64,000 nt of DNA from an uncultured Porphyromonadaceae bacterium. Lineage in GTDB: Bacteria; Bacteroidota; Bacteroidia; Bacteroidales; Porphyromonadaceae. Positions 25,304 through 34,545 of the stretch are shown here, one piece after another. The stretch is from the NCBI GenBank assembly GCA_947253625.1, contig CAMYAB010000009.1, positions 1-64,000 of the forward strand. Reading direction: 5' to 3'. Position 1 is the first letter of the stretch, and each line of letters opens with the position of its first letter. Below the pieces are notes generated by a model. The model saw only the letters and a list, made by a program, of their open reading frames with translations, was not told the DNA's origin and searched no databases. The position numbers and the translations under genes are program-made.

Positions 25304-25960
25304 ATGATAGAACGAGATAAAAACAGAGACAAGATCATCGTCCTCTCCGGTGGTGTGGACAGTGTGACGCTTTTGCACGAATACGCGTCGGAGATCTGCC
25401 TGGCACTGACCTTTGACTATGGATCCAATCACGCCAAAAACGAGATAGCCTGTGCCAAGTACCACTGCGAGCTCCTCAAGGTCCCGCATCGGGTCATCCC
25501 GATGGGCTTCATCAAGGAGGACTTTCACAGCAGTCTGCTGGAGGGAGCCAATGCTATCCCGACAGAGCCATACGACTCGGACAACATCATGTCCACCGTA
25601 GTTCCCTTCCGGAACGGTATCATGCTCGCCATTGCCGCCGGCTATGCAGAGTCTATGGGGGCATCCTCGGTGATGATTGCCAACCACTCTGGGGACCACG
25701 CCATCTATCCCGACTGTACAGCCAACTTCATTGATGCTATGGACAAGGCGATCCTAGCCGGCACCTACAACAACGTCCGACTCATCGCACCCTACACCTC
25801 CCTGACCAAAACCGAGATTGTGGCCATTGGCAAAAATCTCGGCATCGACTATAGCACCACCTGGAGTTGCTACAAGGGAGGCGACAAGCCCTGTGGCGAG
25901 TGTGCCACCTGCCGTGAGCGGGAGGAGGCACTGAGGGCCAATGGACTGCCACTGTCATGA
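25304..25960 (+). CDS. queC: 7-cyano-7-deazaguanine synthase
   Basis: The 218-aa protein uses ATP to convert 7-carboxy-7-deazaguanine to preQ0 in queuosine synthesis. It has the PP-loop SGGVDSVTLLHE (residues 14-25), TFDYGSNHAKNEI, the FRNGIML block and the C-terminal zinc-binding cysteines CYKGGDKPCGECATC. A longer upstream frame overlaps the GH20 gene and has no homology, so ATG 25304 is the start. It overlaps queD by 4 bp, indicating coupled translation. Confidence 0.96.
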   Translation: MIERDKNRDKIIVLSGGVDSVTLLHEYASEICLALTFDYGSNHAKNEIACAKYHCELLKVPHRVIPMGFIKEDFHSSLLEGANAIPTEPYDSDNIMSTVVPFRNGIMLAIAAGYAESMGASSVMIANHSGDHAIYPDCTANFIDAMDKAILAGTYNNVRLIAPYTSLTKTEIVAIGKNLGIDYSTTWSCYKGGDKPCGECATCREREEALRANGLPLS

Positions 25961-26376
25961 TCACGGCTGAGAGGTACCACGACATCTCCTGCGGGCATCG
26001 TGTCGTAGGACATGAGAGTAAGTGCAAGCACCTGCATGGGCACAACTACCGCATACACTTCGCCATCGTGGCTGAGGAGCTTGATGGTGTGGGGCGTGTG
26101 CTTGACTTCTCAGTCATCAAGGAGACCCTCTGCATGTATCTCGAGCGAGAGTGGGATCACAAGATGTTGATCTGGACGGAGGACCCCCTACTGCCGGCAC
26201 TCCGTGAGCTGGATCCGGAGGGGATCTGTGTCGTCCCGTTCAACCCCACGGCCGAAAACATGGCCTCCTATCTCCTACACACCGTCGGCCCCAGGCTCTT
26301 GGCTCCACACCACTGTAGGTTGCACACCTGCCGGATAGAGGAGACTCGCAAGTGCTCGGCCACAGCCACGCTATGA
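25957..26376 (+). CDS. queD: 6-carboxy-5,6,7,8-tetrahydropterin synthase
   Basis: The 139-aa protein of the 6-pyruvoyltetrahydropterin synthase fold makes carboxytetrahydropterin from 7,8-dihydroneopterin triphosphate. Zinc ligands are H14, H27 and H29 (CGHRVV, HLHGHNY) and the likely catalytic Cys is C23 (SKCKHLHGH). The C-terminal NPTAENMASYL and IEET motifs are also present. It overlaps queC and queE through ATGA junctions, so the three genes are translationally coupled. Confidence 0.95.
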   Translation: MITAERYHDISCGHRVVGHESKCKHLHGHNYRIHFAIVAEELDGVGRVLDFSVIKETLCMYLEREWDHKMLIWTEDPLLPALRELDPEGICVVPFNPTAENMASYLLHTVGPRLLAPHHCRLHTCRIEETRKCSATATL

Positions 26377-26993
26377 GGGTCGTCGAGATCTTTACATCCA
26401 TTCAGGGCGAGGGGGCCAATTGTGGTCTCCTCGTGACATTTGTACGTCTTGCCGGGTGCAATCTTGCCTGCAGCTACTGCGACACCGACTTCCATACCGG
26501 TACCGACTACAGTCTCGAGGCACTGACCGAAAGGCTTGTTCGGGAGCGAGGCGAAGGAGGCCCCCGACGCATCATCTGGACCGGTGGCGAGCCCACGTTG
26601 CAGCTCACCGAGGAGATCGTGCGTCACTTCTCCGACCTGGGCTACTGGCAGGCTATTGAGACCAATGGTACCCGTACTCCTCCCCGAGGACTGGACTACA
26701 TCACCGTCTCCCCCAAAGTGAGTGTGGGGACGTTGCTCAAAAACTTCCGAAACATCGCCATCGGTGAGATCCGCTACCCTGTGGGTGCCGAGACCATCGT
26801 GCCAAATATCGAGGAGCTGCCACCTGCGGATCACTACATACTCTCGCCGATCTTCCTCCCGGCCGAGGAGGATCGTGGTACCGACCGCAACCTTATCTCC
26901 CGTACCAACCTCAGCCACTGCCTTTGCCTAATGCGCCAAGACCCTCGCTGGAGACTGTCGGTGCAGTTGCACAAGCTCCTTCAGCTCCCCTAG
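26373..26993 (+). CDS. queE: 7-carboxy-7-deazaguanine synthase (radical SAM)
   Basis: The 206-aa radical SAM enzyme contracts carboxytetrahydropterin to CDG. The [4Fe-4S] ligands are C29, C33 and C36 (CNLACSYCDTDF), preceded by FTSIQGEGANCG; TGGEPTLQ corresponds to the SAM-binding GGE. I chose ATG 26373, which overlaps the queD stop; the upstream in-frame start would overlap further and adds no conserved sequence. It completes a queD-queE-queC route to preQ0. Confidence 0.95.
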   Translation: MRVVEIFTSIQGEGANCGLLVTFVRLAGCNLACSYCDTDFHTGTDYSLEALTERLVRERGEGGPRRIIWTGGEPTLQLTEEIVRHFSDLGYWQAIETNGTRTPPRGLDYITVSPKVSVGTLLKNFRNIAIGEIRYPVGAETIVPNIEELPPADHYILSPIFLPAEEDRGTDRNLISRTNLSHCLCLMRQDPRWRLSVQLHKLLQLP

Positions 26994-27072
26994 AGCACCT
27001 TGGCGGGGTCGATGGGTCAGCCCTAGGCCCTGTTTCGCATCCGTTTGGGGATTCACCATATGGATCGTTTCC

Positions 27073-27230
27073 CTCCTATCCGTCTAAGCGATTCCTTCTA
27101 TCCGTGAAAACTTTCGCTTCTATCCGTGAAACCGATCGCTTCTATCCGTGAAACTCGAGGGTTTTTGTAACTATTTGATTGTCAATGCTCTCGAAAGGAG
27201 CTTTTTGATCCCAAAAATTGTCCTTTTTGG
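27073..27230 (+). repeat. Dispersed 22-bp tandem-repeat element, copy 2
   Basis: Four units at 27073, 27095, 27117 and 27139 follow the pattern C(T/C)TCTATCCGT; the first continues CTAAGCGATT and the last GAAACTCGAGG. The tail holds TGTAACTATTTGATTGTCAA, GCTC and CCCAAAAATTGTCCTTTTTG. It occupies the gap between queE and divIC. The stretch 27231-27336 is G/T-rich and holds nothing else recognisable. Confidence 0.88.
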
Positions 27231-27336
27231 GGGACGTTTTGCCCCACTTTTTGGGGGAAATTTTCCCCGATCGATCGGACGGGGTGGGGGATTCTCCGGA
27301 CAGAGGGATTGGGGAGCGTGCTAACTAAAAAAGTGG

Positions 27337-27344
27337 TAACTTTG
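27337..27344 (+). promoter_or_regulatory. -7 promoter element for the divIC operon
   Basis: TAACTTTG matches TAnnTTTG 39 bp before ATG 27383. Confidence 0.5.
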
Positions 27345-27382
27345 GGGTGTCCTAATTAGCACGATGAGAAGAAGAGCAACTC

Positions 27383-27715
27383 ATGCCTAGACTTGCGAAG
27401 CGTATCTGGTCACTCCTTCAGAGACTCTGGCAGAGGTTGAAGGGAGTTCACCCTTTTGTCTTGATGCCGGTGATTTTTTTGATCTACTGGGCGATCCCCC
27501 CATTTTCGCGACAGTACAGTCTGTGGAACCAACTCAAGACGCAGTATCAGCTGCGGCAGGTTCGGTCGGAGTACGACAAGCTGACGGAGGAGATCGATCT
27601 CTCGCGTCGGCACCTCAAGGAGCTGCAGCTACACCAGGATATGCTGGAGAAGTATGCCCGAGAGAAGTACTTGATGAAAGCTGAGGACGAGGATCTTTTT
27701 TTACTAAAGAAATAG
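27383..27715 (+). CDS. DivIC/FtsB-type septum formation initiator
   Basis: The 110-aa protein has one transmembrane helix (about residues 23-42, HPFVLMPVIFLIYW) followed by a periplasmic coiled coil (LWNQLKTQYQLRQVRSEYD...) ending in the family-typical YAREKYLMKAEDEDLFLLK. DivIC/FtsB helps form the FtsQLB divisome complex. It heads a tightly packed operon: next start 5 bp away, then three ATGA overlaps. Confidence 0.88.
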   Translation: MPRLAKRIWSLLQRLWQRLKGVHPFVLMPVIFLIYWAIPPFSRQYSLWNQLKTQYQLRQVRSEYDKLTEEIDLSRRHLKELQLHQDMLEKYAREKYLMKAEDEDLFLLKK

Positions 27716-27719
27716 TGTG

Positions 27720-28067
27720 ATGCGCTTGCCCCGAGACCCCTATATCCTACTGAGTGCCGGCCTCCTCACGGAGGTGCTGGGTGCTCTGCTCTACCTCCGC
27801 ACGACCTCCTTTGCAGCCGGGGTGTTGATGGTGGGTGGGCTGCTGATCGCCATAGCCTATCTGGTAGTAAGTGCCTCTACCCGTGAGGGGACGGTACGGC
27901 GCAAGCGGTTGGATCGGATGGGGCTGCTGGGTGGCCTTTGCTACCTGGTGGCGGGTGGCTTTGCCCAGGATGGGCAGCGCGGGGTGTGGATCCTCCTTTT
28001 TGTGATCGCCACGATACTGACGGTTTACAGTATATTTGTGAAAGACAACATAGAGCGTAAGTCATGA
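27720..28067 (+). CDS. Small four-helix membrane protein
   Basis: The 115-aa protein has about four hydrophobic segments (residues 10-27, 34-52, 70-88, 92-110) and no catalytic motif I can identify. It is wedged between divIC and a GT2 gene and overlaps the latter by 4 bp. It resembles the DUF4293-like or other small Bacteroidetes inner-membrane proteins in size only; I do not recognise the family. The start may also be GTG 27717. Confidence 0.7.
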   Translation: MRLPRDPYILLSAGLLTEVLGALLYLRTTSFAAGVLMVGGLLIAIAYLVVSASTREGTVRRKRLDRMGLLGGLCYLVAGGFAQDGQRGVWILLFVIATILTVYSIFVKDNIERKS

Positions 28068-28819
28068 CCAAGCAACTGGTAATCATACCGACCTATAACG
28101 AGATAGAGAATATCCGTGATATCATACGGGCTGTCCTGAGGCAGCCGGTACCCTTTGACATCCTGGTGGTGGATGACAACTCTCCGGATGGCACGGCCTC
28201 GGTGGTGCGTGAGCTGATGGCGGAGCATGAGGGGCGTGTGCACCTCTTGGAGCGTCCCGGCAAGCAAGGGCTGGGGACGGCTTACTTGGCAGGATTTGCC
28301 TGGGCACTGGAGCAAGGCTACCACTATATCATAGAGATGGATGCGGACTTTAGCCACAACCCCGATGATCTGCCCCGGCTGTACAAGGCCTGTGCGGAAG
28401 AGGGTGCGGATGTCGCTGTGGGGTCGCGGTATGTGAGTGGCGTGAATGTGGTCAACTGGCCCCTGGGTCGTGTGCTGATGAGCTACTTTGCCTCCGTGTA
28501 TGTCCGTATGGTGACCGGTATGGCTGTGCGTGATGCGACAGCGGGTTTTGTCTGCTACCGTGCCGAGGTCCTCTATACGATGGAGCTGGACAAGGTCCAC
28601 TTCAAGGGGTATGCCTTCCAGATCGAGATGAAGTACACAGCGACGCTGTGTGGATTTGTGGTCCGTGAGGTACCTATCATTTTTGTCAACCGCAAGCGGG
28701 GAACGAGCAAGATGAGTTCGTCCATCTTTGGCGAAGCCTTTTTGGGCGTGCTCAAGTTGCGCTGGTGGGGCTGGACCCGTCGTTATCCGCAAAAAGGCGA
28801 TAGGAGGCTGGAGGCATGA
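28064..28819 (+). CDS. Polyprenol-phosphate mannose synthase-like GT2 glycosyltransferase
   Basis: The 251-aa protein has the dolichol/polyprenol monophosphomannose synthase layout: IIPTYNE (residues 7-13), VVDDNSPDGT (35-44), MDADFSHNP (DxD at about 92) and GSRYVSG. It lacks the C-terminal GtrA membrane domain, like the short soluble class. It would transfer a hexose from GDP- or UDP-sugar to polyprenyl phosphate for periplasmic or lipoprotein glycosylation. It overlaps its two neighbours by 4 bp each. Confidence 0.88.
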   Translation: MTKQLVIIPTYNEIENIRDIIRAVLRQPVPFDILVVDDNSPDGTASVVRELMAEHEGRVHLLERPGKQGLGTAYLAGFAWALEQGYHYIIEMDADFSHNPDDLPRLYKACAEEGADVAVGSRYVSGVNVVNWPLGRVLMSYFASVYVRMVTGMAVRDATAGFVCYRAEVLYTMELDKVHFKGYAFQIEMKYTATLCGFVVREVPIIFVNRKRGTSKMSSSIFGEAFLGVLKLRWWGWTRRYPQKGDRRLEA

Positions 28820-30171
28820 AGAGTACACTGCTCCACAATATCCGGATCGTCAACGAAGGCAAGACGTATCCCGGTTCGCTCCTGATAGAGGGCGATCGTA
28901 TCGCCAAAGTCCTCGCACCCGATGAGGAGGTGCGTGCCGATCGCACAGTGGATGGTCGGGGTCGGCTCTGCCTGCCCGGTGTGATCGATGACCAAGTACA
29001 CTTCCGCGACCCCGGGCTGACGCACAAGGGGGATATAGCGAGCGAAAGCAGTGCCGCACTTCTGGGTGGGGTCACCTCCTGGATGGAGATGCCCAATACG
29101 ATGCCACAGACCACCACCCCCGAGGCTTGGGCGGCCAAGATGGCGCATGCGGCAGAGGTGGCGCGGGGCAACTATGCCTTTTACTTTGGTGCCACAAATG
29201 ACAACGCGGATCTCCTACGGGATATCGACACAGCTCATACCCCGGGGGTGAAGGTCTTCATGGGGGCAAGTACGGGCAATATGCTGGTGGATCGTGAGGA
29301 GTCTCTGCGTAGGATCTTTTCGGAGAGTCCTATATTGATCGCTGTGCATAGTGAGCGTGAGGAGATTATCCGGGCCAACAAAGCCAAGTACTGCGAGCGG
29401 TACGGCGAGGACCCGCCAGTGGAGTGTCACCCACTGATCCGCAGCCGTGAGGCCTGCTACGAGAGTACGGTGCGTGCCATCGCCTTGGCCAAGGAGACCG
29501 GAGCCAAGCTACATGTACTGCACCTCTCCACGGCTGATGAGGTGCCACTCTTTGGGGGGCAGAGTGCCGACCTGAGGCAAAAGCAGATCACGGCAGAGGT
29601 GTGTGTCCACCACTTGTGGTTCGATGAGACAGCCTATGCGCGACTGGGGACAAAAGTGAAGTGGAATCCCGCCATCAAGACAGCAGCTGATCGCGAGGCG
29701 CTTCGGCAGGGTCTTTTGGACGGTACACTGGATATCATAGCTACCGACCACGCCCCTCACCTGCTCTCCGAGAAGCAGGGTGGTGCGCTGGGTGCTGCGA
29801 GTGGAGGACCATTGGCGCAGTTTTCGCTCGTGATGATGCTGGAGCTCTGCCGTGAGGGGGTCTTCACACCGGAGCAGGTAGTGGGCTGGATGTGCCACCG
29901 TCCGTCCGACCTCTTTGGCGTACAGCGGCGAGGCTACATCCGAGAGGGGTACTATGCCGACCTGGTGCTAGTGGACGACCGGTGCGAGTGGCAGGTGGAG
30001 CGGGAGATCATCCGCAGCAAGTGTGGATGGAGTCCGCTGGAGGGTGAGCGCTTTCACCATCGAGTGACGGATGTATTCGTCAACGGTGAGCAGGTGGTGC
30101 AGGATGGAGTTGCGGACGAGTCGCTGGCTGTGACAGCGGCCCGTGCTCTGGAGTTTCGGCACAAGGCATGA
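28816..30171 (+). CDS. pyrC: Dihydroorotase
   Basis: The 451-aa amidohydrolase cyclises carbamoyl aspartate in pyrimidine synthesis. DDQVHFRDPGLTH occupies the place of the metal-binding HxH, with the first His replaced by Gln; I recall the same Gln in P. gingivalis dihydroorotase. The other metal-site motifs are present: HILHLST-type (HVLHLSTADE), VCVHHLWF and ATDHAPH. The carbamylated Lys site is less clear. GASTGNML and NPAIK are family landmarks. Confidence 0.92.
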   Translation: MKSTLLHNIRIVNEGKTYPGSLLIEGDRIAKVLAPDEEVRADRTVDGRGRLCLPGVIDDQVHFRDPGLTHKGDIASESSAALLGGVTSWMEMPNTMPQTTTPEAWAAKMAHAAEVARGNYAFYFGATNDNADLLRDIDTAHTPGVKVFMGASTGNMLVDREESLRRIFSESPILIAVHSEREEIIRANKAKYCERYGEDPPVECHPLIRSREACYESTVRAIALAKETGAKLHVLHLSTADEVPLFGGQSADLRQKQITAEVCVHHLWFDETAYARLGTKVKWNPAIKTAADREALRQGLLDGTLDIIATDHAPHLLSEKQGGALGAASGGPLAQFSLVMMLELCREGVFTPEQVVGWMCHRPSDLFGVQRRGYIREGYYADLVLVDDRCEWQVEREIIRSKCGWSPLEGERFHHRVTDVFVNGEQVVQDGVADESLAVTAARALEFRHKA

Positions 30172-32390
30172 AGCAATACCTCTGCCTCCTGATCGCACTC
30201 CTGGTGTGGCTCCCGACCGAGAGCCGGGCGCAGGGCTTGGACATGGATCGACAGCTACATGAGCGTCGGACCACCAAGAAAAAGTACGAAGACACGGATG
30301 CAGACAGGCACAATGGTGCCCTAAAGGCGTGGTACCTGACCCCTCGGACAGGCGACAGTATGCCGGCCTATATTGATACGATGAGGCTCAACTCCTATCA
30401 CCGTAGCTACCTCGAGGGCCTTGCCACAGCCGAACTCTATCGGGGGATTCGCCCCGGACCATATCTGAGCCTCGACTACTTTGATCGGCCGGTGGACTTT
30501 TGGAATGAGTTTTTTTTCACCAAGCCCTACAGTCACTTGATCAACACCGACTCAAAGGTCCGCTACTTTGACTCCAAGGTGCCGTACTCCTACCTCCGGT
30601 ATCTGACCAGTGGCTCCGGTGATGATCAGGAGCAGAGCTTGGGAGCGTTGCTGACCTCCAACCTGGGGCCGAATGTCAATATCGGCCTAGAGATCGACCT
30701 AGACCATGCCGAGGGGATCTACAACTGGAGTGCCGCAAAAAATATCACCTACCGCGTCTTTGCCTCCTATACCAAAAACCGCTACGAGATCATGGCCTCC
30801 GTAGGCAATACCAACGTGGTCAATCAAGAGAATGGCGGTATCACGGATATGCGGTATGTGACGAATCCGGATGACTTTCAGGAGGGACGACGGGCACTTT
30901 TACCCAAAGACATACCAACCAAGTATCGAAACATGTGGAACCGCATCATCTACGGTGAGGGACGGCTCCACCACCGGTACCGATTTGGCTATTACGAAGA
31001 GCTGGATGAGGAGGGAAATGTGGTGGAGAAGCAAGCTCCGGAACCTCTGCCCACCGCTCTGGAGAGTGCGTCCACAGACAGCCTGCCCCCCGTGGCACCG
31101 GCCGACAGTATAGCCCCGCCGCCACTCCTCCGCCGCACGACGCAGCCCATGAACCAAAACATGCGAGCCGGAAAGGGCGATGAGGCACCGGATCAGGAAG
31201 AAGAGGAGGAGGAACCACAGCGTAGGTTTGTCCCAGTCACGAGTATCTTTCACGACTTCTCGTACCAAAAGGGAGAGCGATTCTTTGTCTCCCAAGACCC
31301 CAATCTGCTGAAGGAGTATCCCACCCCGATCCTGCCACGGCTCGAGGGACAGCGGTACTATCCGTACGACTACTTCTCCACTCTCACGATCTCCAACGCA
31401 CTGGGTGTGGAACTGATGGAGGGCTTTCACAAGTGGGCAAAGATGGGGCTTGCGGCTTTTGTCGCACTGGACTACGAGCAGTCTCGCCAACCACTCATCT
31501 CGAGAGAGGATGCCAAGCGTCTCCGGCTGGACTACCAGGAGCTGGGCTCAAAGTCACACACCATATATGTGGGCGGTCGGGTGAGCAGCAGTTCATTCAA
31601 GCACCTCAACTACTACGTATGGGGGCAAGTAGGCCTTGAGGGATGGCAAGCAGGCGAAATCGATGTCAATGGCTATGTGGAGACGAACTGGCAACTCTGG
31701 GGCAAGCCGATGGTCCTGAGGGGCGAAGGTATCTTTCGGAACAGCATACCTCCCTTTGTGCTACGGCACTTCAAGTCCACCCTGCACGAGTGGGACTACA
31801 GCCCGGTACCTGTACAGACTCTCCGCCTGGGAGGTACCCTGGATCTGCCGGTCACAGGGTCGACCCTGCGTGCCAATATGGAGATGATCCAAAACCCCAT
31901 ACGAGTGACCGCCAATGGACAACCCCTCCAAAAGAAGGCCAATGTACGCATCGTGTCGGTCGGACTGCGCCAGCACCTTGAGTGGAAAGCCCTCAACCTG
32001 GATGGTGATCTACTCTGGCAAAACTCTAGCGACCATGAGGTGGTGGCACTGCCTATGCTCTCCGCCTATGCCAACCTCTATGCCAAGCTCATGGTGGCGG
32101 ATGTGCTGACACTCCAACTGGGCGTCGACGCCAAGTGGCACACCAAGTACCATGCGCCCTACTACGAACCTACGACACAGCTCTTTCGGCCACAGACAAA
32201 GGTGCTGATCGGAGGGCAGGCTCCTCTACTCACCGCATACGCCAACGCACACCTCAAGCGTACACGATTCTTTGCGAAGTACTACAATGTTGGCTCACTG
32301 TTCCTAAAACCGGCCAACTTCACGATGCCCTACTATCCATCCTACCCGGCACTCCTGCAGCTAGGTGTAGTGGTGGACTTGCGTAACTAG
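30168..32390 (+). CDS. Putative outer-membrane porin (Porin_10 family)
   Basis: The 740-aa protein has a signal peptide ending at SRAQG, then an N-terminal domain with YLTPRTGD, FFTKPYSHLINTDSK (a Porin_10 hallmark) and alternating aromatic/hydrophobic beta strands to the end, as in a large beta-barrel. An acidic insertion (EEEEEEPQRR around residue 345) is probably a surface or periplasmic loop. The protein starts within the pyrC stop (ATGA), so the genes are coupled. The substrate is unknown. Confidence 0.82.
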   Translation: MKQYLCLLIALLVWLPTESRAQGLDMDRQLHERRTTKKKYEDTDADRHNGALKAWYLTPRTGDSMPAYIDTMRLNSYHRSYLEGLATAELYRGIRPGPYLSLDYFDRPVDFWNEFFFTKPYSHLINTDSKVRYFDSKVPYSYLRYLTSGSGDDQEQSLGALLTSNLGPNVNIGLEIDLDHAEGIYNWSAAKNITYRVFASYTKNRYEIMASVGNTNVVNQENGGITDMRYVTNPDDFQEGRRALLPKDIPTKYRNMWNRIIYGEGRLHHRYRFGYYEELDEEGNVVEKQAPEPLPTALESASTDSLPPVAPADSIAPPPLLRRTTQPMNQNMRAGKGDEAPDQEEEEEEPQRRFVPVTSIFHDFSYQKGERFFVSQDPNLLKEYPTPILPRLEGQRYYPYDYFSTLTISNALGVELMEGFHKWAKMGLAAFVALDYEQSRQPLISREDAKRLRLDYQELGSKSHTIYVGGRVSSSSFKHLNYYVWGQVGLEGWQAGEIDVNGYVETNWQLWGKPMVLRGEGIFRNSIPPFVLRHFKSTLHEWDYSPVPVQTLRLGGTLDLPVTGSTLRANMEMIQNPIRVTANGQPLQKKANVRIVSVGLRQHLEWKALNLDGDLLWQNSSDHEVVALPMLSAYANLYAKLMVADVLTLQLGVDAKWHTKYHAPYYEPTTQLFRPQTKVLIGGQAPLLTAYANAHLKRTRFFAKYYNVGSLFLKPANFTMPYYPSYPALLQLGVVVDLRN

Positions 32391-32398
32391 CTCCGGAT

Positions 32399-33199
32399 AT
32401 GACGACAAAACAAACCATCTGGCCCGGAATTTTGCGTAGGGGATTGTTCATCTTCCTCTTTTGCAGTCTCCTCTGGCTTATCGGACGCCATCGAGGATCC
32501 TCCGAGTCGACGACCGAGTCGGCCGGACTGAGGGTCGCAACGGACTATACCCCCGACAACTTTGTCATCGGAGACTCCGGAGCATTTGGTGGCCGCCAAG
32601 TAGAGTTGGCGACTCTGCTCCTGCCGGACACGACGCTTCTCTGGTCTTTGGTCAAGGATCGAGGCGAGGCGTTGCAAGGATTACGGGATGGGACAATCGA
32701 CCTCTATGCCACCTCCATTCCCCTATCCACCGGAGAGTCATCCGACTCCGGCCGAGCCACTTTGTCCCTCTATTCATCGGCATACGTCCTGTTTTGCGCT
32801 GATGGGACCAATTGGTCCCGAGACTTCACCGGGGGCAAAAAAGTGCCGATCTATCTCTCCCAAGGGGATAGAGCGGCGCAGATTGTGGCACAAAACATCT
32901 GCGACCTCGCCTATCCTGAGGTTTGCCCCACTTTGTTACCCGACACGCCTATGCGACTCGCCACTCGTGTGGCGCACAAAGAGCTCAAGTACGTGGTCAT
33001 AGACCGTACTCTGGCTGAGGCAGTGCACCAAGCAAGCCCGTCCACACAGGTCGTGCCGGACCTATTTTTTGAGACCAAGCAAGTATGGCTTGTCTCATCG
33101 CACAACCCCCACCTTTTGGACACCCTCAATCTCCGTATTGCGAGGCTACAAGGGACTCCGGAGTGGCAATACATCATTGATAAAACAGCAAAACATTGA
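32399..33199 (+). CDS. Membrane-anchored extracellular solute-binding (SBP_bac_3) protein
   Basis: The 266-aa protein has an N-terminal uncleaved or signal anchor (residues 10-28) and then a type-3 solute-binding fold: LRVATDYTPDNFVIG at the start of lobe 1, ALQGLRDGTIDLYATSIPLS (the LxxGxxDx block) and KYVVIDRTLAEA. It looks like the ligand-binding half of an MltF-type protein, but without the lytic transglycosylase domain. It lies 8 bp after the porin and overlaps the helicase gene by 4 bp. Confidence 0.7.
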   Translation: MTTKQTIWPGILRRGLFIFLFCSLLWLIGRHRGSSESTTESAGLRVATDYTPDNFVIGDSGAFGGRQVELATLLLPDTTLLWSLVKDRGEALQGLRDGTIDLYATSIPLSTGESSDSGRATLSLYSSAYVLFCADGTNWSRDFTGGKKVPIYLSQGDRAAQIVAQNICDLAYPEVCPTLLPDTPMRLATRVAHKELKYVVIDRTLAEAVHQASPSTQVVPDLFFETKQVWLVSSHNPHLLDTLNLRIARLQGTPEWQYIIDKTAKH

Positions 33200-34545
33200 A
33201 TACAACCAACAACAACACCCCACAGCAAGACCTCACGTTTTGGGATTTTGGACTTCATCCGCTCGTGGAAGACGGGCTCGAGGCGATGAACTTTGACAAG
33301 CCATCCCCCGTCCAAGCAGCTGCCATTCCGCTCATCCTAGAGGGAAAAGATGTCATAGCCTGTGCGCAGACAGGCACTGGCAAGACCGCTGCCTATCTCT
33401 TGCCCATTCTTAGCGAACTCGCCACAGGTGAGTACCCCGAAGACTACATCAACGCACTCATCATGGCTCCCACACGGGAGCTAGCACAGCAGATCGACCA
33501 GCAGATCGATGCTTTCTCCTACTTTGTCGGTGCAAGTGCCGTGCCCATATACGGTGGCACAGGTGGGGTCGAGTGGGAAGCTCAGAAGCGCGCGCTCAAG
33601 CTCGGGGCAGATATCATTGTGGCCACTCCGGGTCGGCTGATCGCTCACATGAACATGAGCTCTGTCGATCTGTCACGCACCTCCTTTTTTGTACTCGACG
33701 AGGCCGACCGCATGCTGGATATGGGCTTTCATGAGGACATACTGGAGATCTACAAGTATCTCCCAAAGGATGTCCAGGTGATCATGTTTTCAGCCACCAT
33801 GCCCCCCAAGATTCGGACCCTGGCCAAGGAGATCGCACACCGGCCTACCGAGGTCAATATCGCGATCTCTCGTCCACCTGAGTCCATCCTACAGCAGTCC
33901 ATCCGATGCCAAAACGAGGATAAGATGCCGCTACTCACTCGGATCCTCATCGACGAAAAGCCCGACAAGTGTATTGTCTTTTTTGCCTCAAAAGAGCGTG
34001 TCAAGCAGGCTTGCCGCGATCTGAAATCACAGGGGCTCAAGGTCCGGGAGATGCACTCCGACCTCGGCCAGGATAGTAGAGACGAGGTCATGCATGCCTT
34101 CAAAAATGGGCATACCAATATCATCGTCGCTACAGATATCCTCTCACGCGGTATTGATGTAGACGACATAGACATGGTGGTCAACTTCGACGTCCCATCC
34201 GATCCGGAGGACTATGTCCACCGTATCGGCCGTACTGCCCGTGGCAAAAACCTGCACGGGTCGGCACTGACTTTTGTCAGCCCGAGAGACAACCTGAGGT
34301 TCGACACCATCGAGCACTTCTTGGGCTACAAAGTTCAGCCCCATCCCCTCCAGCCGGCGAATAGCACTCCCGACACCGCAGAGCGCACTCAAGCGAGGCC
34401 AAAACGCAACCCACGTCGCACCCCCTCTCGCACCAAGAGACAAGGGGAGAACAAGACAGAGAGCACGGACAAAAACAGAAGCTCCAAAAGCAACAAAAGC
34501 CGGCGAAACAGACGGCCAAAAAGCACCAACCCGACATCCAAATGA
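33196..34545 (+). CDS. DEAD-box RNA helicase (RhlE type)
   Basis: The 449-aa ATP-dependent RNA helicase has all motifs in order: Q-motif PSPVQAAAIP, motif I AQTGTGKT, PTRELAQQ, TPGRLI, DEAD in LDEADRMLDMGF, SAT, and VI HRIGRTARG. A basic, low-complexity C-terminal tail of about 80 residues (RPKRNPRRTPSRTKRQ...) follows, typical for RhlE-like RNA-binding tails. Translation begins at TTG 33196, overlapping the previous stop (TTGA); no ATG lies close by. Confidence 0.92.
   Translation: MNTTNNNTPQQDLTFWDFGLHPLVEDGLEAMNFDKPSPVQAAAIPLILEGKDVIACAQTGTGKTAAYLLPILSELATGEYPEDYINALIMAPTRELAQQIDQQIDAFSYFVGASAVPIYGGTGGVEWEAQKRALKLGADIIVATPGRLIAHMNMSSVDLSRTSFFVLDEADRMLDMGFHEDILEIYKYLPKDVQVIMFSATMPPKIRTLAKEIAHRPTEVNIAISRPPESILQQSIRCQNEDKMPLLTRILIDEKPDKCIVFFASKERVKQACRDLKSQGLKVREMHSDLGQDSRDEVMHAFKNGHTNIIVATDILSRGIDVDDIDMVVNFDVPSDPEDYVHRIGRTARGKNLHGSALTFVSPRDNLRFDTIEHFLGYKVQPHPLQPANSTPDTAERTQARPKRNPRRTPSRTKRQGENKTESTDKNRSSKSNKSRRNRRPKSTNPTSK

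Noticed and set aside
21569..27230. Possible CRISPR arrays at the 22-bp tandem repeats
   Set aside because: The units follow each other directly without unique spacers, first and last units are specialised, and no cas genes are in the window.
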